NCBI RefSeq assembly: GCF_001297125.1
Contig: NZ_LHPC01000038.1
Span: 1-64,000, forward strand
Direction of reading: 5' to 3'
DNA: 64,000 bases
Origin: Pseudomonas sp. RIT-PI-q
GTDB taxonomy: Bacteria; Pseudomonadota; Gammaproteobacteria; Pseudomonadales; Pseudomonadaceae
Shown: positions 7,476 to 15,316 of the stretch, one piece after another
Layout of the letters: each line of letters opens with the position of its first letter
How positions within the stretch are numbered: the first letter of the stretch is position 1
The notes under the pieces: model-generated
Seen by the model: the letters and a program-made list of their open reading frames with translations, nothing else
Database searches by the model: none
What the model was told of the DNA's origin: nothing
Made by a program: the position numbers and the translations under genes

Positions 7476-8777
7476 TCAAACCGGGGTCGGCAGCCATAGG
7501 CGGAATCGTGCGCCGCCCAAGGGGGATGCTTCTACTGTGAGCGTGCCGCCCTGCGCTTCCAGCGCCCGCCGACTGATTGCCAACCCCAGCCCAAACCCGC
7601 CCGTGGCCCGATCCCGGCTACGATCCAACCGATAAAACGGTTCAAAAATCCGTTCACGCTCGTCATCCGGGATACCGATCCCGTCATCATCCACCCAGAT
7701 CTCACAGCCCTTCGGGCAGACCTTCACGCCAATCTGAATCCGCTTCTCGCAGTAACGCATGGCGTTGCGCAGCAGGTTCTGCAGAGCGCGGGCAGTCAGG
7801 CGGGGGTCGAGACTGAAGCGCTCGAGTTGGCCGTGGAGCAGCACGTCGATGACGATGTCCGGGGACTCCAGTTCTTCGTCGACGCTGCCCAAGATGCTGT
7901 CGATGAATTCGTCCAGTGAGACTTCAACCTGTTCCGGCAGGCGCGCCGGATTTTGCAGGCGGCTGTAGGACAGCAGTTCCAGCACCAGCTCATCGAGTTC
8001 GCGAATGTGCGCGACCAGACCTTGCAAGCGTTCGCGGCTGGCGGCGGGCAAGTCGTCGGAGAGCGCCAGGGCCAGGCCGAAATCCAGGCGTGTCAGCGGT
8101 GTACGCAATTCATGAGAGACCGCGTTGAGCAGGTCCCGTTGCTGATTCAGCAAGTTCTCGATGTCGCCGGCCATGGTGTCAAAGACATTGGCCAGGCTGC
8201 CGATGTTGGAGTTCGGAGAAATCCGCGTGCGCTCGCCCAACTGACCCTTGCCGAAGCGTTCGGCGGTGCCTTTGAGGCGTTCCAGATCGCGCCAGTGCGG
8301 GCGCAGCCACAACAGCAAACAGGCAAGCATGGTCGCGCCGATCAGCACGTTGATGCTCCAGTACAGCCAGCTGACATCCGTCGGGTCCGGCGGTACGATC
8401 ATTTCCACCACGGTTTGCTCATTCAGCGGTGACACCGCCAGGGTGCGCCAGCCCCAGTCGCCAATGCGCACGACGTTCTCGCCGCGTTGCAAACGTTCCC
8501 GTTCATCGAGGGTGAAATCGGCGTCGTCATTACCCGTCAGCGCGATGTGCAGAGGCGCGAATTCGCGGTCCATCTCGGCGGCCAGTGCCGGCCATTGCTC
8601 TTGGGGCACGGCATGGAACTGTTTGACGATGAGGGTTTGCAGCCCTCGGGAATAATCGAGGTTATAGGTGAGGAAACGCTCATGGAAGACCTTGATTACC
8701 AGGTCTGGCACCAGGTAAATCGCTGCACTGAACGAGACGATGGTTACCAGGTACAGGCGAAAGAGGATTCTGAACAT
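7476..8777 (-). CDS. Sensor histidine kinase
   Basis: A 433-residue membrane kinase of the RstB/CpxA kind. It shows a first membrane helix at about residues 5-25, a periplasmic sensor of roughly 120 residues, a second helix near 150-170, a HAMP linker, the H-box AVSHELRTPLTRLDF with the phosphorylated His, the N-box ALQNLLRNAMRYCEK, and G-boxes DDGIGIPDDERERIFEPFYR and GGFGLGLAISRR. The start MFRILFRLYL at 8777 lies four bases after the response-regulator stop. With its regulator it faces an RND efflux pair, which it probably controls; in P. aeruginosa PA1437/PA1438 sit beside mexMN in the same way (recalled, not searched). Its 3' end abuts the 183-bp tandem repeats. Confidence 0.9.
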   Translation of the reverse strand: MFRILFRLYLVTIVSFSAAIYLVPDLVIKVFHERFLTYNLDYSRGLQTLIVKQFHAVPQEQWPALAAEMDREFAPLHIALTGNDDADFTLDERERLQRGENVVRIGDWGWRTLAVSPLNEQTVVEMIVPPDPTDVSWLYWSINVLIGATMLACLLLWLRPHWRDLERLKGTAERFGKGQLGERTRISPNSNIGSLANVFDTMAGDIENLLNQQRDLLNAVSHELRTPLTRLDFGLALALSDDLPAASRERLQGLVAHIRELDELVLELLSYSRLQNPARLPEQVEVSLDEFIDSILGSVDEELESPDIVIDVLLHGQLERFSLDPRLTARALQNLLRNAMRYCEKRIQIGVKVCPKGCEIWVDDDGIGIPDDERERIFEPFYRLDRSRDRATGGFGLGLAISRRALEAQGGTLTVEASPLGGARFRLWLPTPV

Positions 8778-8781
8778 CGCC

Positions 8782-9483
8782 TCAGCATTCCCATTCGGAA
8801 CGGCTGAACAAGTAGCCCTTGCCCCACACGGTCTTGATCTTGCGCGCCTCCCCGGCATGGTCGTCGAATTTGCGCCGCAGCTTGGAGATCGCCACGTCCA
8901 CCGAGCGGTCGGTGCCGTTGAATTCGATGCCGCGCAGGCGTTGCAGAATCTGGTCGCGGCTCAGCACTTCGCCGGCGTGCCGGGCCAGCACCACCAACAG
9001 GTTGTACTCGCCGCTGGACAGTTCCACCAATTGCTCGCGCCAGGTCACGGTGCGCTCCGACAGGTCGATGCACAGGTTGCCCATGAGGATGCGGTCGTTG
9101 GCGGTCTGCGGTTCGCTGAGGCTGCTGCGCCGCAGCAAAGTGCGCACCCGGGCCAGAAGGACGCGCGGCTCGCAAGGTTTGGTGACGTAGTCATCGGCGC
9201 CCATTTCCAGGCCCAGCACCTGATCGTGGCTGTCGTCGCGGGCGGTGAGCATCAGGATCGGCAACGCCGCCGAATCGGCGCGCAGCAAGCGGCAGACTTG
9301 CAGGCCGTCGAGCCCGGGCAGCATCAGGTCGAGGATCACCAGGTCCGGCGGATTGACCCGCGCACGTTCGCGCACCTGATCACCGCGACTGATCACGCTG
9401 ACGGAATAGCCGTTGCGTTCCAGGTAGCTGGCAATCAGTTCGGAGAGCGCGGTGTCGTCTTCGACCAGGAGGATGTTGGGCAT
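8782..9483 (-). CDS. OmpR-family response regulator
   Basis: A 233-residue regulator. The receiver domain (1-115) has the acidic pocket VEDD at 7-10, the phosphoacceptor Asp52 in LVILDLMLPG, Thr in LMLTARDD and Lys in YVTKPCEP. The C-terminal winged helix (about 135-230) carries VELSSGEYNLLVVLARHAGEV and SVDVAISKLRRKF. ATG 9483 is the natural start because the longer frame runs through a REPIN. It is cotranscribed with the histidine kinase and divergent from the efflux genes starting at 9754; the 270-bp gap should hold both promoters. Confidence 0.92.
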   Translation of the reverse strand: MPNILLVEDDTALSELIASYLERNGYSVSVISRGDQVRERARVNPPDLVILDLMLPGLDGLQVCRLLRADSAALPILMLTARDDSHDQVLGLEMGADDYVTKPCEPRVLLARVRTLLRRSSLSEPQTANDRILMGNLCIDLSERTVTWREQLVELSSGEYNLLVVLARHAGEVLSRDQILQRLRGIEFNGTDRSVDVAISKLRRKFDDHAGEARKIKTVWGKGYLFSRSEWEC

Positions 9484-9520
9484 GGAGGTGTTTCCAGAAA
9501 GTGCTGTGGCGCCCTTCCGG

Positions 9521-9597
9521 GCCTCTTCGCGGGCAAGCCTCGCTCCTACAGAGGTATCGCATGCTCCTGTAGGAGCGAGGCTTGCCCGCGAAGAGGC
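9521..9597. repeat. REPIN in the divergent promoter region
   Basis: Inverted pair GCCTCTTCGCGGGCAAGCCT / AGGCTTGCCCGCGAAGAGGC around a 15-bp centre. It lies just upstream of the response regulator start and 157 bp from the efflux adaptor start, within the shared promoter region. Confidence 0.9.
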
Positions 9598-9753
9598 ACG
9601 AACAGACGCAAAAATAATCAAGCAGCCAAGGATATACGCCCTCACACCCAGCTGAGTAAAACCCTTACACAATTTCACACAGCACCTACAAAGCTTCACC
9701 GCTACCCTCGCCCGCTCCCCGTAGGATGCGGGGGTCATTATTGGGGTGTGTAC

Positions 9754-10911
9754 ATGTCAAAAAATCTGCTTGCCAGGCTCAGCCTGATTGCCCTGGCGTT
9801 GACGCTGAGCGCTTGTGACAAGTCCTCGAACGCCGAAGAGCAGGCGCCGCTAGCCACGGTTCGCATCGAGACTATCGAAGCCCGACCACTGTCGATCAGC
9901 AGCGAGCTGAGCGGTCGGATTGCCGCGCCGCGCATTGCCGAAGTCCGTGCCCGAGTGGCCGGCGTGGTGATGCAGCGGGCCTTCCGTGAAGGCAGCGATG
10001 TGAAAAAAGGCGATGTGCTGTTTCGCATCGACCCGGCGCCGTTCAAGGCTGACCTCGACAGCGCCGAAGCATCGCTGCGCAAGGCCGAGGCCAACGCGTT
10101 CCAGGCCAGGCTGCAAGAGCAACGCTACGCCCAGTTGATCGAAGGCAACGCCATCAGCGGCCAGGACTACGACAACGCCCGCGCCAGCGTTCGGCAAACC
10201 GCGGCCGACGTCGCCGCCAACAAAGCCGCCGTCGAACGGGCGAAACTCAACCTGGGTTACGCCACCGTCACCGCGCCGATTTCCGGGCGTATCGGTCGTG
10301 CGCTGGTCACCGAAGGCGCTTTGGTCGGCCAGAACGAAACCACCCCGCTGGCGTTGATTCAGCAACTGAACCCGATCCACGCCGACCTCACCCAATCGAC
10401 CCGCGAACTCAACGACCTGCGTCGGGCGTTCCGTTCCGGGCAACTAAAAGAAGTGGGTCAGGGACAAGCCAAAGCCACGCTGATTCAGGACGACGGCAGC
10501 CTTTATCCATTGCCGGGCAAGGTGCTGTTCACCGACATCACCGTCGATCCGGGCACTGGCCAGATCATCCTGCGCAGCGAATTCCCCAATCCCGACCTCG
10601 ACTTACTGCCCGGCAGTTTCGTTCGTGTGCGTGTGGAACAAGCGGTCAATCAGCAAGGCATCAGCGTGCCGCAACGGGCCATCCAGCGTGACAGCGCCGG
10701 CATCGCCCAAGTGTTGGTGCTCGACGCCGAGCAGCGGGTCGGCCAGCAACCGGTCGAACTGGGGCCGGTGCAGAACGATCGCTGGATCGTCACCAGCGGC
10801 CTCAAGCCCGGCGACCGCATCGTCACCGAAGGCCTGCAACACGCCCGTCCCGGCGAAAAAGTGCAGATCGACGACACCCCTCTTCCACTTGCCCAGGTTT
10901 CTGGTCAGTAA
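9754..10911 (+). CDS. RND efflux periplasmic adaptor (MexM-like)
   Basis: A 385-residue membrane-fusion lipoprotein. The start at 9754 gives a lipoprotein signal with lipobox LSAC (Cys21). Then come the barrel-sandwich half ARVAGVVMQRAFREGSDVKKGDVLF, an alpha-helical hairpin (about 95-165), the second lipoyl half ATVTAPISGRIGRALVTEGALVG, the beta-barrel and the membrane-proximal domain (GLKPGDRIVTEGLQHARPGEKV). It links the inner-membrane pump encoded next to an outer-membrane channel; no channel gene is present here, so one is probably borrowed. Size, neighbours and the divergent two-component system all match MexMN of P. aeruginosa; that assignment is from memory. Confidence 0.9.
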   Translation: MSKNLLARLSLIALALTLSACDKSSNAEEQAPLATVRIETIEARPLSISSELSGRIAAPRIAEVRARVAGVVMQRAFREGSDVKKGDVLFRIDPAPFKADLDSAEASLRKAEANAFQARLQEQRYAQLIEGNAISGQDYDNARASVRQTAADVAANKAAVERAKLNLGYATVTAPISGRIGRALVTEGALVGQNETTPLALIQQLNPIHADLTQSTRELNDLRRAFRSGQLKEVGQGQAKATLIQDDGSLYPLPGKVLFTDITVDPGTGQIILRSEFPNPDLDLLPGSFVRVRVEQAVNQQGISVPQRAIQRDSAGIAQVLVLDAEQRVGQQPVELGPVQNDRWIVTSGLKPGDRIVTEGLQHARPGEKVQIDDTPLPLAQVSGQ

Positions 10912-10926
10912 GCAGGACGCTTGTTT

Positions 10927-13900
10927 ATGCCGCAGTTCTTTATCGATCGCCCGGTGTTCGCCTGGGTGGTCGCGCTATTCATCCTGTTGGCCGGCGCCTT
11001 GGCCATCCCGCAGTTGCCAGTGGCGCAGTACCCCAACGTCGCGCCGCCGAAAGTCGAAATCTACGCCGTGTACCCCGGCGCCTCGGCGCAGACCGTGGAC
11101 GAAAGCGTGGTCAGCCTGATCGAGGAAGAACTCAACGGCGCTGACCACCTGCTGTATTTCGAATCCCAGAGCAGCCTCGGCAGCGCCACCATCACCGCAA
11201 CCTTCCAGCCGGGCACCGACCCGGAAATGGCCCAGGTCGACGTGCAAAACCGCCTCAAGGTGGTCGAGTCGCGCTTGCCCCAGGCGGTCACGCAACAGGG
11301 CCTGCAAGTGGAGAAAGTCTCCGCCGGTTTCCTGTTGCTGATCACCCTGACCTCCAGCGACGGCAAGCTCGATGACGTGGCGCTCAGCGACTACCTGGCG
11401 CGCAACGTGATGAACGAGATCAAGCGTCTGGACGGTGTCGGCAAGGCACAGCTGTACGGCGCCGAACGGGCGATGCGCATCTGGATCGACCCGCAGAAGC
11501 TGATCGGTTTCAACCTCACGCCAGCCGACGTCAACGCCGCCATCGTCACGCAAAACGCCCAGGTGTCAGCCGGCAGCATCGGCGACTTGCCGACCCGCAC
11601 CACCCAGGAAATCACCGCGACCATTCTGGTCAAAGGCCAGTTGTCGACCCCGGAAGAGTTCGCCGACATCGTCCTCAAGGCCAATCCAGACGGCTCTACC
11701 GTACGCATCGGAGATGTGGCGCGGGTCGAAATCGGCAGCCAGGAATACCAGTTTTCCACCCGCCTCAACGGCAAACCCTCGACCGCCGTCAGCGTGCAAC
11801 TGGCGCCCGGCGCCAATGCCCTGAGCACCGCAACGCTGGTGCGGGCGAAGATGGATGAACTGGCGCGCTACTTCCCGGCCGGCGTCGAATACAAGATCCC
11901 GTACGACACTTCGCCCTTCGTCAAAGTCTCGATCACCAAAGTGGTTTACACCTTGGGCGAGGCGATGTTGCTGGTGTTCGCGGTGATGTTCCTGTTCCTG
12001 CAGAACATCCGCTACACGCTGATCCCGACGCTGGTGGTGCCGGTGGCGCTGATGGGCACCTTTGCGACGATGGTGGCGCTCGGGTTCTCGATCAACGTGC
12101 TGACCATGTTCGGCATGGTCCTGGCGATCGGCATCCTCGTGGACGATGCGATTGTGGTGGTGGAAAACGTCGAACGGATCATGGCCAGCGAAGGCCTGTC
12201 GCCGAAAGAGGCGACGCGCAAGGCGATGAAGCAGATCACCGGCGCGATCATCGGCATCACGCTGGTGCTGGTGGCGGTGTTCATTCCGATGGCGTTCATG
12301 CAGGGTTCGGTCGGGGTGATTTACCGGCAGTTCTCGTTGTCCATGGCCACCTCGATCCTGTTCTCGGCGTTCCTCGCCCTGACCTTGACCCCGGCGCTGT
12401 GCGCGACGCTGTTGAAGCCGATTGCCAAGGGTGAGCATCATGAGAAACGCGGGTTCTTTGGCTGGTTCAACCGACGCTTCGAACAGCTGACCGAGCGATA
12501 TCAGGGCTGGGTCGCCTATGCGCTGAAACGCAGCGGTCGTTACTTGTTGATCTACGGTGTGTTGCTGGTCGGTCTGGGCGTGTGCTTCAGTCGCTTGCCC
12601 TCCTCGTTCCTGCCGGTTGAAGACCAGGGTTACACCATCACCGACATTCAACTCCCACCGGGTGCGAGCAAGAACCGCACGGTGCAGGTGGTCGAGCAGA
12701 TCGAAGCGCACAACGCCACTGAACCCGGCGTGGGCGACAGCACGGTGATTCTAGGTTTCAGCTTCTCCGGCAGCGGCCAGAACGCGGCATTGGCGTTTAC
12801 CACGTTGAAGGATTGGTCCGAGCGCGGCAGCGATGATTCGGCGAGTTCGATTGCCGACCGGGCCAATATCGCGTTGAGCCAGATCAAGGACGCCGTGGCG
12901 TTTGCGGTGCTGCCACCGCCGGTGGATGGCCTCGGTACGTCCAGCGGGTTCGAGTTCCGCTTGCAAGATCGCGGCGGCCTCGGCCACGCGACGTTGATGC
13001 GGGCGCGCAGCGAACTACTTGCCGCCGCCGAGAAGAGCCCGATCCTGATGAACGTGCGTGAAAGCGCGCTGGCTGAAGCGCCCCAGGTGCAACTGATCGT
13101 CGACCGCAAACAGGCGAATGCGCTGGGCGTATCGTTCGCCGACATCGGCAGCGTGCTGTCCACCGCCGTCGGTTCGGCCTACATCAACGACTTTCCCAAT
13201 CAGGGACGGATGCAGCGGGTGGTGGTGCAGGCTGAGGGCGATCAACGCAGTCAGGTGGCTGATCTACTGAAGATTAACGTGCGCAACAACGCCGGGAAGA
13301 TGGTGCCGTTGTCGGCGTTCGTCCAGGCCAAATGGACCCAAGGGCCGGCGCAGTTGACCCGTTACAACGGTTATCCGGCGATCAGCATTTCCGGCGAACC
13401 GACGCCGGGCCACAGCACTGGTGAAGCCATGGCGGAAATCGAGCGGTTGGTGGCGTTGGGGCCTGCCGGGTTGGGTCAGGAATGGACCGGGTTGTCGTTG
13501 CAGGAACGCTTGTCCGGAAGCCAGGCACCGATTCTGCTCGGCTTGTCGCTGCTGATCGTGTTCCTGTGTCTGGCGGCGTTGTATGAGAGCTGGTCGATTC
13601 CGACCTCGGTGTTGCTGGTGGTGCCGTTGGGTGTGCTCGGCGCAGTTCTCGCGGTGACGTTGCGCGGGATGCCTAACGATGTGTTTTTCAAGGTCGGGTT
13701 GATCACCATCATCGGCCTATCGGCGAAGAACGCGATCCTGATCATCGAGTTCGCCAAGAGCCTGTACGACGAAGGCCATGACCTGATCAACGCCACGCTG
13801 CAAGCGGCGCGATTGCGCCTGCGGCCGATCGTCATGACTTCGCTGGCGTTCATCCTTGGCGTGGTGCCATTGGCGATTGCCACTGGCGCCAGCTCGGCGA

Positions 13901-14025
13901 GCCAGCAAGCCATCGGCACCGGCGTGATCGGCGGGATGATCACCGCAACCCTGGCCGTGGTGTTCGTGCCGGTGTTTTTTGTGGTGGTGATGAAACTGGT
14001 GCGCAAACGCCACACAAAAATCTAA
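10927..14025 (+). CDS. RND multidrug efflux pump, inner-membrane subunit (MexN-like)
   Basis: A 1032-residue proton-driven transporter of the HAE-1 family. It opens with MPQFFIDRPVFAWVVAL, characteristic of AcrB/MexB relatives. Twelve membrane helices and two large periplasmic loops are evident. The proton-relay Asp pair is in GMVLAIGILVDDAIVVVENV, and the conserved Lys lies in GLSAKNAILIIEFAKS. ATG 10927 is chosen to match relatives; a TTG at 10921 is closer to AGGA and cannot be excluded. It follows the adaptor gene by 15 bases. Likely substrates are hydrophobic toxicants or antibiotics; none can be read from sequence. Confidence 0.92.
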   Translation: MPQFFIDRPVFAWVVALFILLAGALAIPQLPVAQYPNVAPPKVEIYAVYPGASAQTVDESVVSLIEEELNGADHLLYFESQSSLGSATITATFQPGTDPEMAQVDVQNRLKVVESRLPQAVTQQGLQVEKVSAGFLLLITLTSSDGKLDDVALSDYLARNVMNEIKRLDGVGKAQLYGAERAMRIWIDPQKLIGFNLTPADVNAAIVTQNAQVSAGSIGDLPTRTTQEITATILVKGQLSTPEEFADIVLKANPDGSTVRIGDVARVEIGSQEYQFSTRLNGKPSTAVSVQLAPGANALSTATLVRAKMDELARYFPAGVEYKIPYDTSPFVKVSITKVVYTLGEAMLLVFAVMFLFLQNIRYTLIPTLVVPVALMGTFATMVALGFSINVLTMFGMVLAIGILVDDAIVVVENVERIMASEGLSPKEATRKAMKQITGAIIGITLVLVAVFIPMAFMQGSVGVIYRQFSLSMATSILFSAFLALTLTPALCATLLKPIAKGEHHEKRGFFGWFNRRFEQLTERYQGWVAYALKRSGRYLLIYGVLLVGLGVCFSRLPSSFLPVEDQGYTITDIQLPPGASKNRTVQVVEQIEAHNATEPGVGDSTVILGFSFSGSGQNAALAFTTLKDWSERGSDDSASSIADRANIALSQIKDAVAFAVLPPPVDGLGTSSGFEFRLQDRGGLGHATLMRARSELLAAAEKSPILMNVRESALAEAPQVQLIVDRKQANALGVSFADIGSVLSTAVGSAYINDFPNQGRMQRVVVQAEGDQRSQVADLLKINVRNNAGKMVPLSAFVQAKWTQGPAQLTRYNGYPAISISGEPTPGHSTGEAMAEIERLVALGPAGLGQEWTGLSLQERLSGSQAPILLGLSLLIVFLCLAALYESWSIPTSVLLVVPLGVLGAVLAVTLRGMPNDVFFKVGLITIIGLSAKNAILIIEFAKSLYDEGHDLINATLQAARLRLRPIVMTSLAFILGVVPLAIATGASSASQQAIGTGVIGGMITATLAVVFVPVFFVVVMKLVRKRHTKI

Positions 14026-14039
14026 ACACAACACAAATC

Positions 14040-14135
14040 CCTGTAGGAGCGAGGCTTGCCCGCGAAGACGCCATCACATTCAATATCAATGTTGATTGAC
14101 TGTACGCCTTCGCGGGCAAGCCTCGCTCCTACAGG
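14040..14135. repeat. REPIN after the efflux operon
   Basis: Inverted pair CTGTAGGAGCGAGGCTTGCC ... GGCAAGCCTCGCTCCTACAG with a 45-bp centre, directly after the pump gene. Confidence 0.92.
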
Positions 14136-14218
14136 GATCTATGCTCGCTTGATCATTGTGGTCATGCCCGGCCACCCTGAGCTAAGGTGTTTTCATTGTC
14201 CTGACCCCTCGAGCCTCC

Positions 14219-14860
14219 ATGCCCTTTCTCACCCACACCCACCCACGCCTCTCCGCCGCAACCACGTTCGGCATCGCAGTGGGCATTCTGATGCCAGCCG
14301 ATTCGATCATCAGCAAAATCCTCTTCGGCTGGAACGCCGGGGTCTGGACATACCTGATCCTGATGCTCTGGCTCACCTCACGCGCCAAGGCGCCGGATGT
14401 GCGACGCATTGCCGAGATCGAGGATGAAAACGCCGGGCTGGTGCTGTTCGTGGTGTGCATTGCGGCGATGGCCAGCCTGGCGACCATCACCTTCGAGCTG
14501 GCGGGCAGCCATAGTCTGGACACCTACCAAAAGTTGCTGCACTACGGTTTTACCGGGCTGACCGTCATCGGCTCATGGTTGCTGATCGGAGTGATTTTCA
14601 GCCTGCATTACGCGCGATTGTTTTACACCTGGGGCGGCAAGGAACCAGCGCTGCGCTTTGCCGAAGGGTTGCTGACGCCCAACTATTGGGACTTTCTGTA
14701 TTTCTCATTCACCGTCGGGGTGGCAGTACAGACCTCGGATGTCGGCGTCGCCACGCGGGAAATGCGCAAGATTGTGCTGGCGCAGTCGCTGATCGGGTTT
14801 GTGTTCAACACGGCGATCCTTGGGTTCTCGATCAACATCGCGGCGGGGCTGTTTGGGTGA
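14219..14860 (+). CDS. DUF1345 membrane protein
   Basis: A 213-residue inner-membrane protein with about five hydrophobic segments (residues 12-30, 38-52, 75-95, 113-135, 180-210). The segment NYWDFLYFSFTVGVAVQTSDVGV is the hallmark of DUF1345. No catalytic residues are evident and the function is unknown. It is transcribed alone and followed by a 456-bp region with no clear gene. Confidence 0.85.
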   Translation: MPFLTHTHPRLSAATTFGIAVGILMPADSIISKILFGWNAGVWTYLILMLWLTSRAKAPDVRRIAEIEDENAGLVLFVVCIAAMASLATITFELAGSHSLDTYQKLLHYGFTGLTVIGSWLLIGVIFSLHYARLFYTWGGKEPALRFAEGLLTPNYWDFLYFSFTVGVAVQTSDVGVATREMRKIVLAQSLIGFVFNTAILGFSINIAAGLFG

Positions 14861-14874
14861 TGCACGCAGCGCCC

Positions 14875-14894
14875 ACCTGACAGAAATGACAGGT
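14875..14894. promoter_or_regulatory. Operator-like palindrome, copy 1
   Basis: ACCTGACAGAAATGACAGGT, an inverted repeat with 5-bp arms and a partly symmetric centre. It lies 27 bases before the ATG of the 47-codon frame. A second copy lies 145 bp downstream. Confidence 0.5.
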
Positions 14895-15019
14895 GCGTTG
14901 AAAAAAAACGACAAACGGAACATGTCCTCTTTCCGCGTGCTCAGCGCAGACCAAACGCCTGTATTCGCTGAAAATTACACACTGTCGGCGCAATTCGCCG
15001 CGCTGCATTTTCCTGCCAA

Positions 15020-15039
15020 ACCTGATAGTTCTTACAGGT
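15020..15039. promoter_or_regulatory. Operator-like palindrome, copy 2
   Basis: ACCTGATAGTTCTTACAGGT matches copy 1 at 15 of 20 positions, including both arms and inner bases. Two such copies in one short spacer are unlikely by chance and point to a specific DNA-binding protein that I cannot name. Confidence 0.5.
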
Positions 15040-15316
15040 TTCAAGACGCCGTAACCACGCTATAAACGGGACTCAAGCTACACGCTGGACGCAGGGACCA
15101 CGCCCGCTTCAGGAAGGATCCGGCCGTGTCCACGGTGCAGTCATTGTGGGGTCAAGCGAGTTAAGGGACCTCGATGCTGACATGTCATGTTCTCCGTCAC
15201 TGAAAATCGGTCACGCTGCAGCCGATGCCAGCATGCCCGCCAACCCTGATGAACAGTCAATGCCGTGGTGTGAAGTGCGCCAGGCCTGTGCCCGGCGCTG
15301 CTCGCTCTAAGCGCAA

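Larger units (their letters stand above)
14861..15316. other. Gene-free spacer with two matching palindromes
   Basis: No convincing gene is visible between the convergent ends of the DUF1345 gene and the autotransporter. A 47-codon reading frame at 14922-15065 (MSSFRVLSADQTPVFAENY...) is the only candidate and has weak support (GGA three bases before its ATG). Two near-identical 20-bp inverted repeats, listed separately, mark the region as regulatory or as a remnant. Confidence 0.5.

Noticed and set aside
6824..7540. 238-residue repetitive open frame
   Set aside because: It is produced by the 183-bp tandem REPIN array, whose period is a multiple of three; no ribosome site or coding character.
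8740..9753. Long in-frame N-terminal extension of the efflux adaptor
   Set aside because: It runs antisense through the response regulator; the lipoprotein signal at 9754 is the true start.
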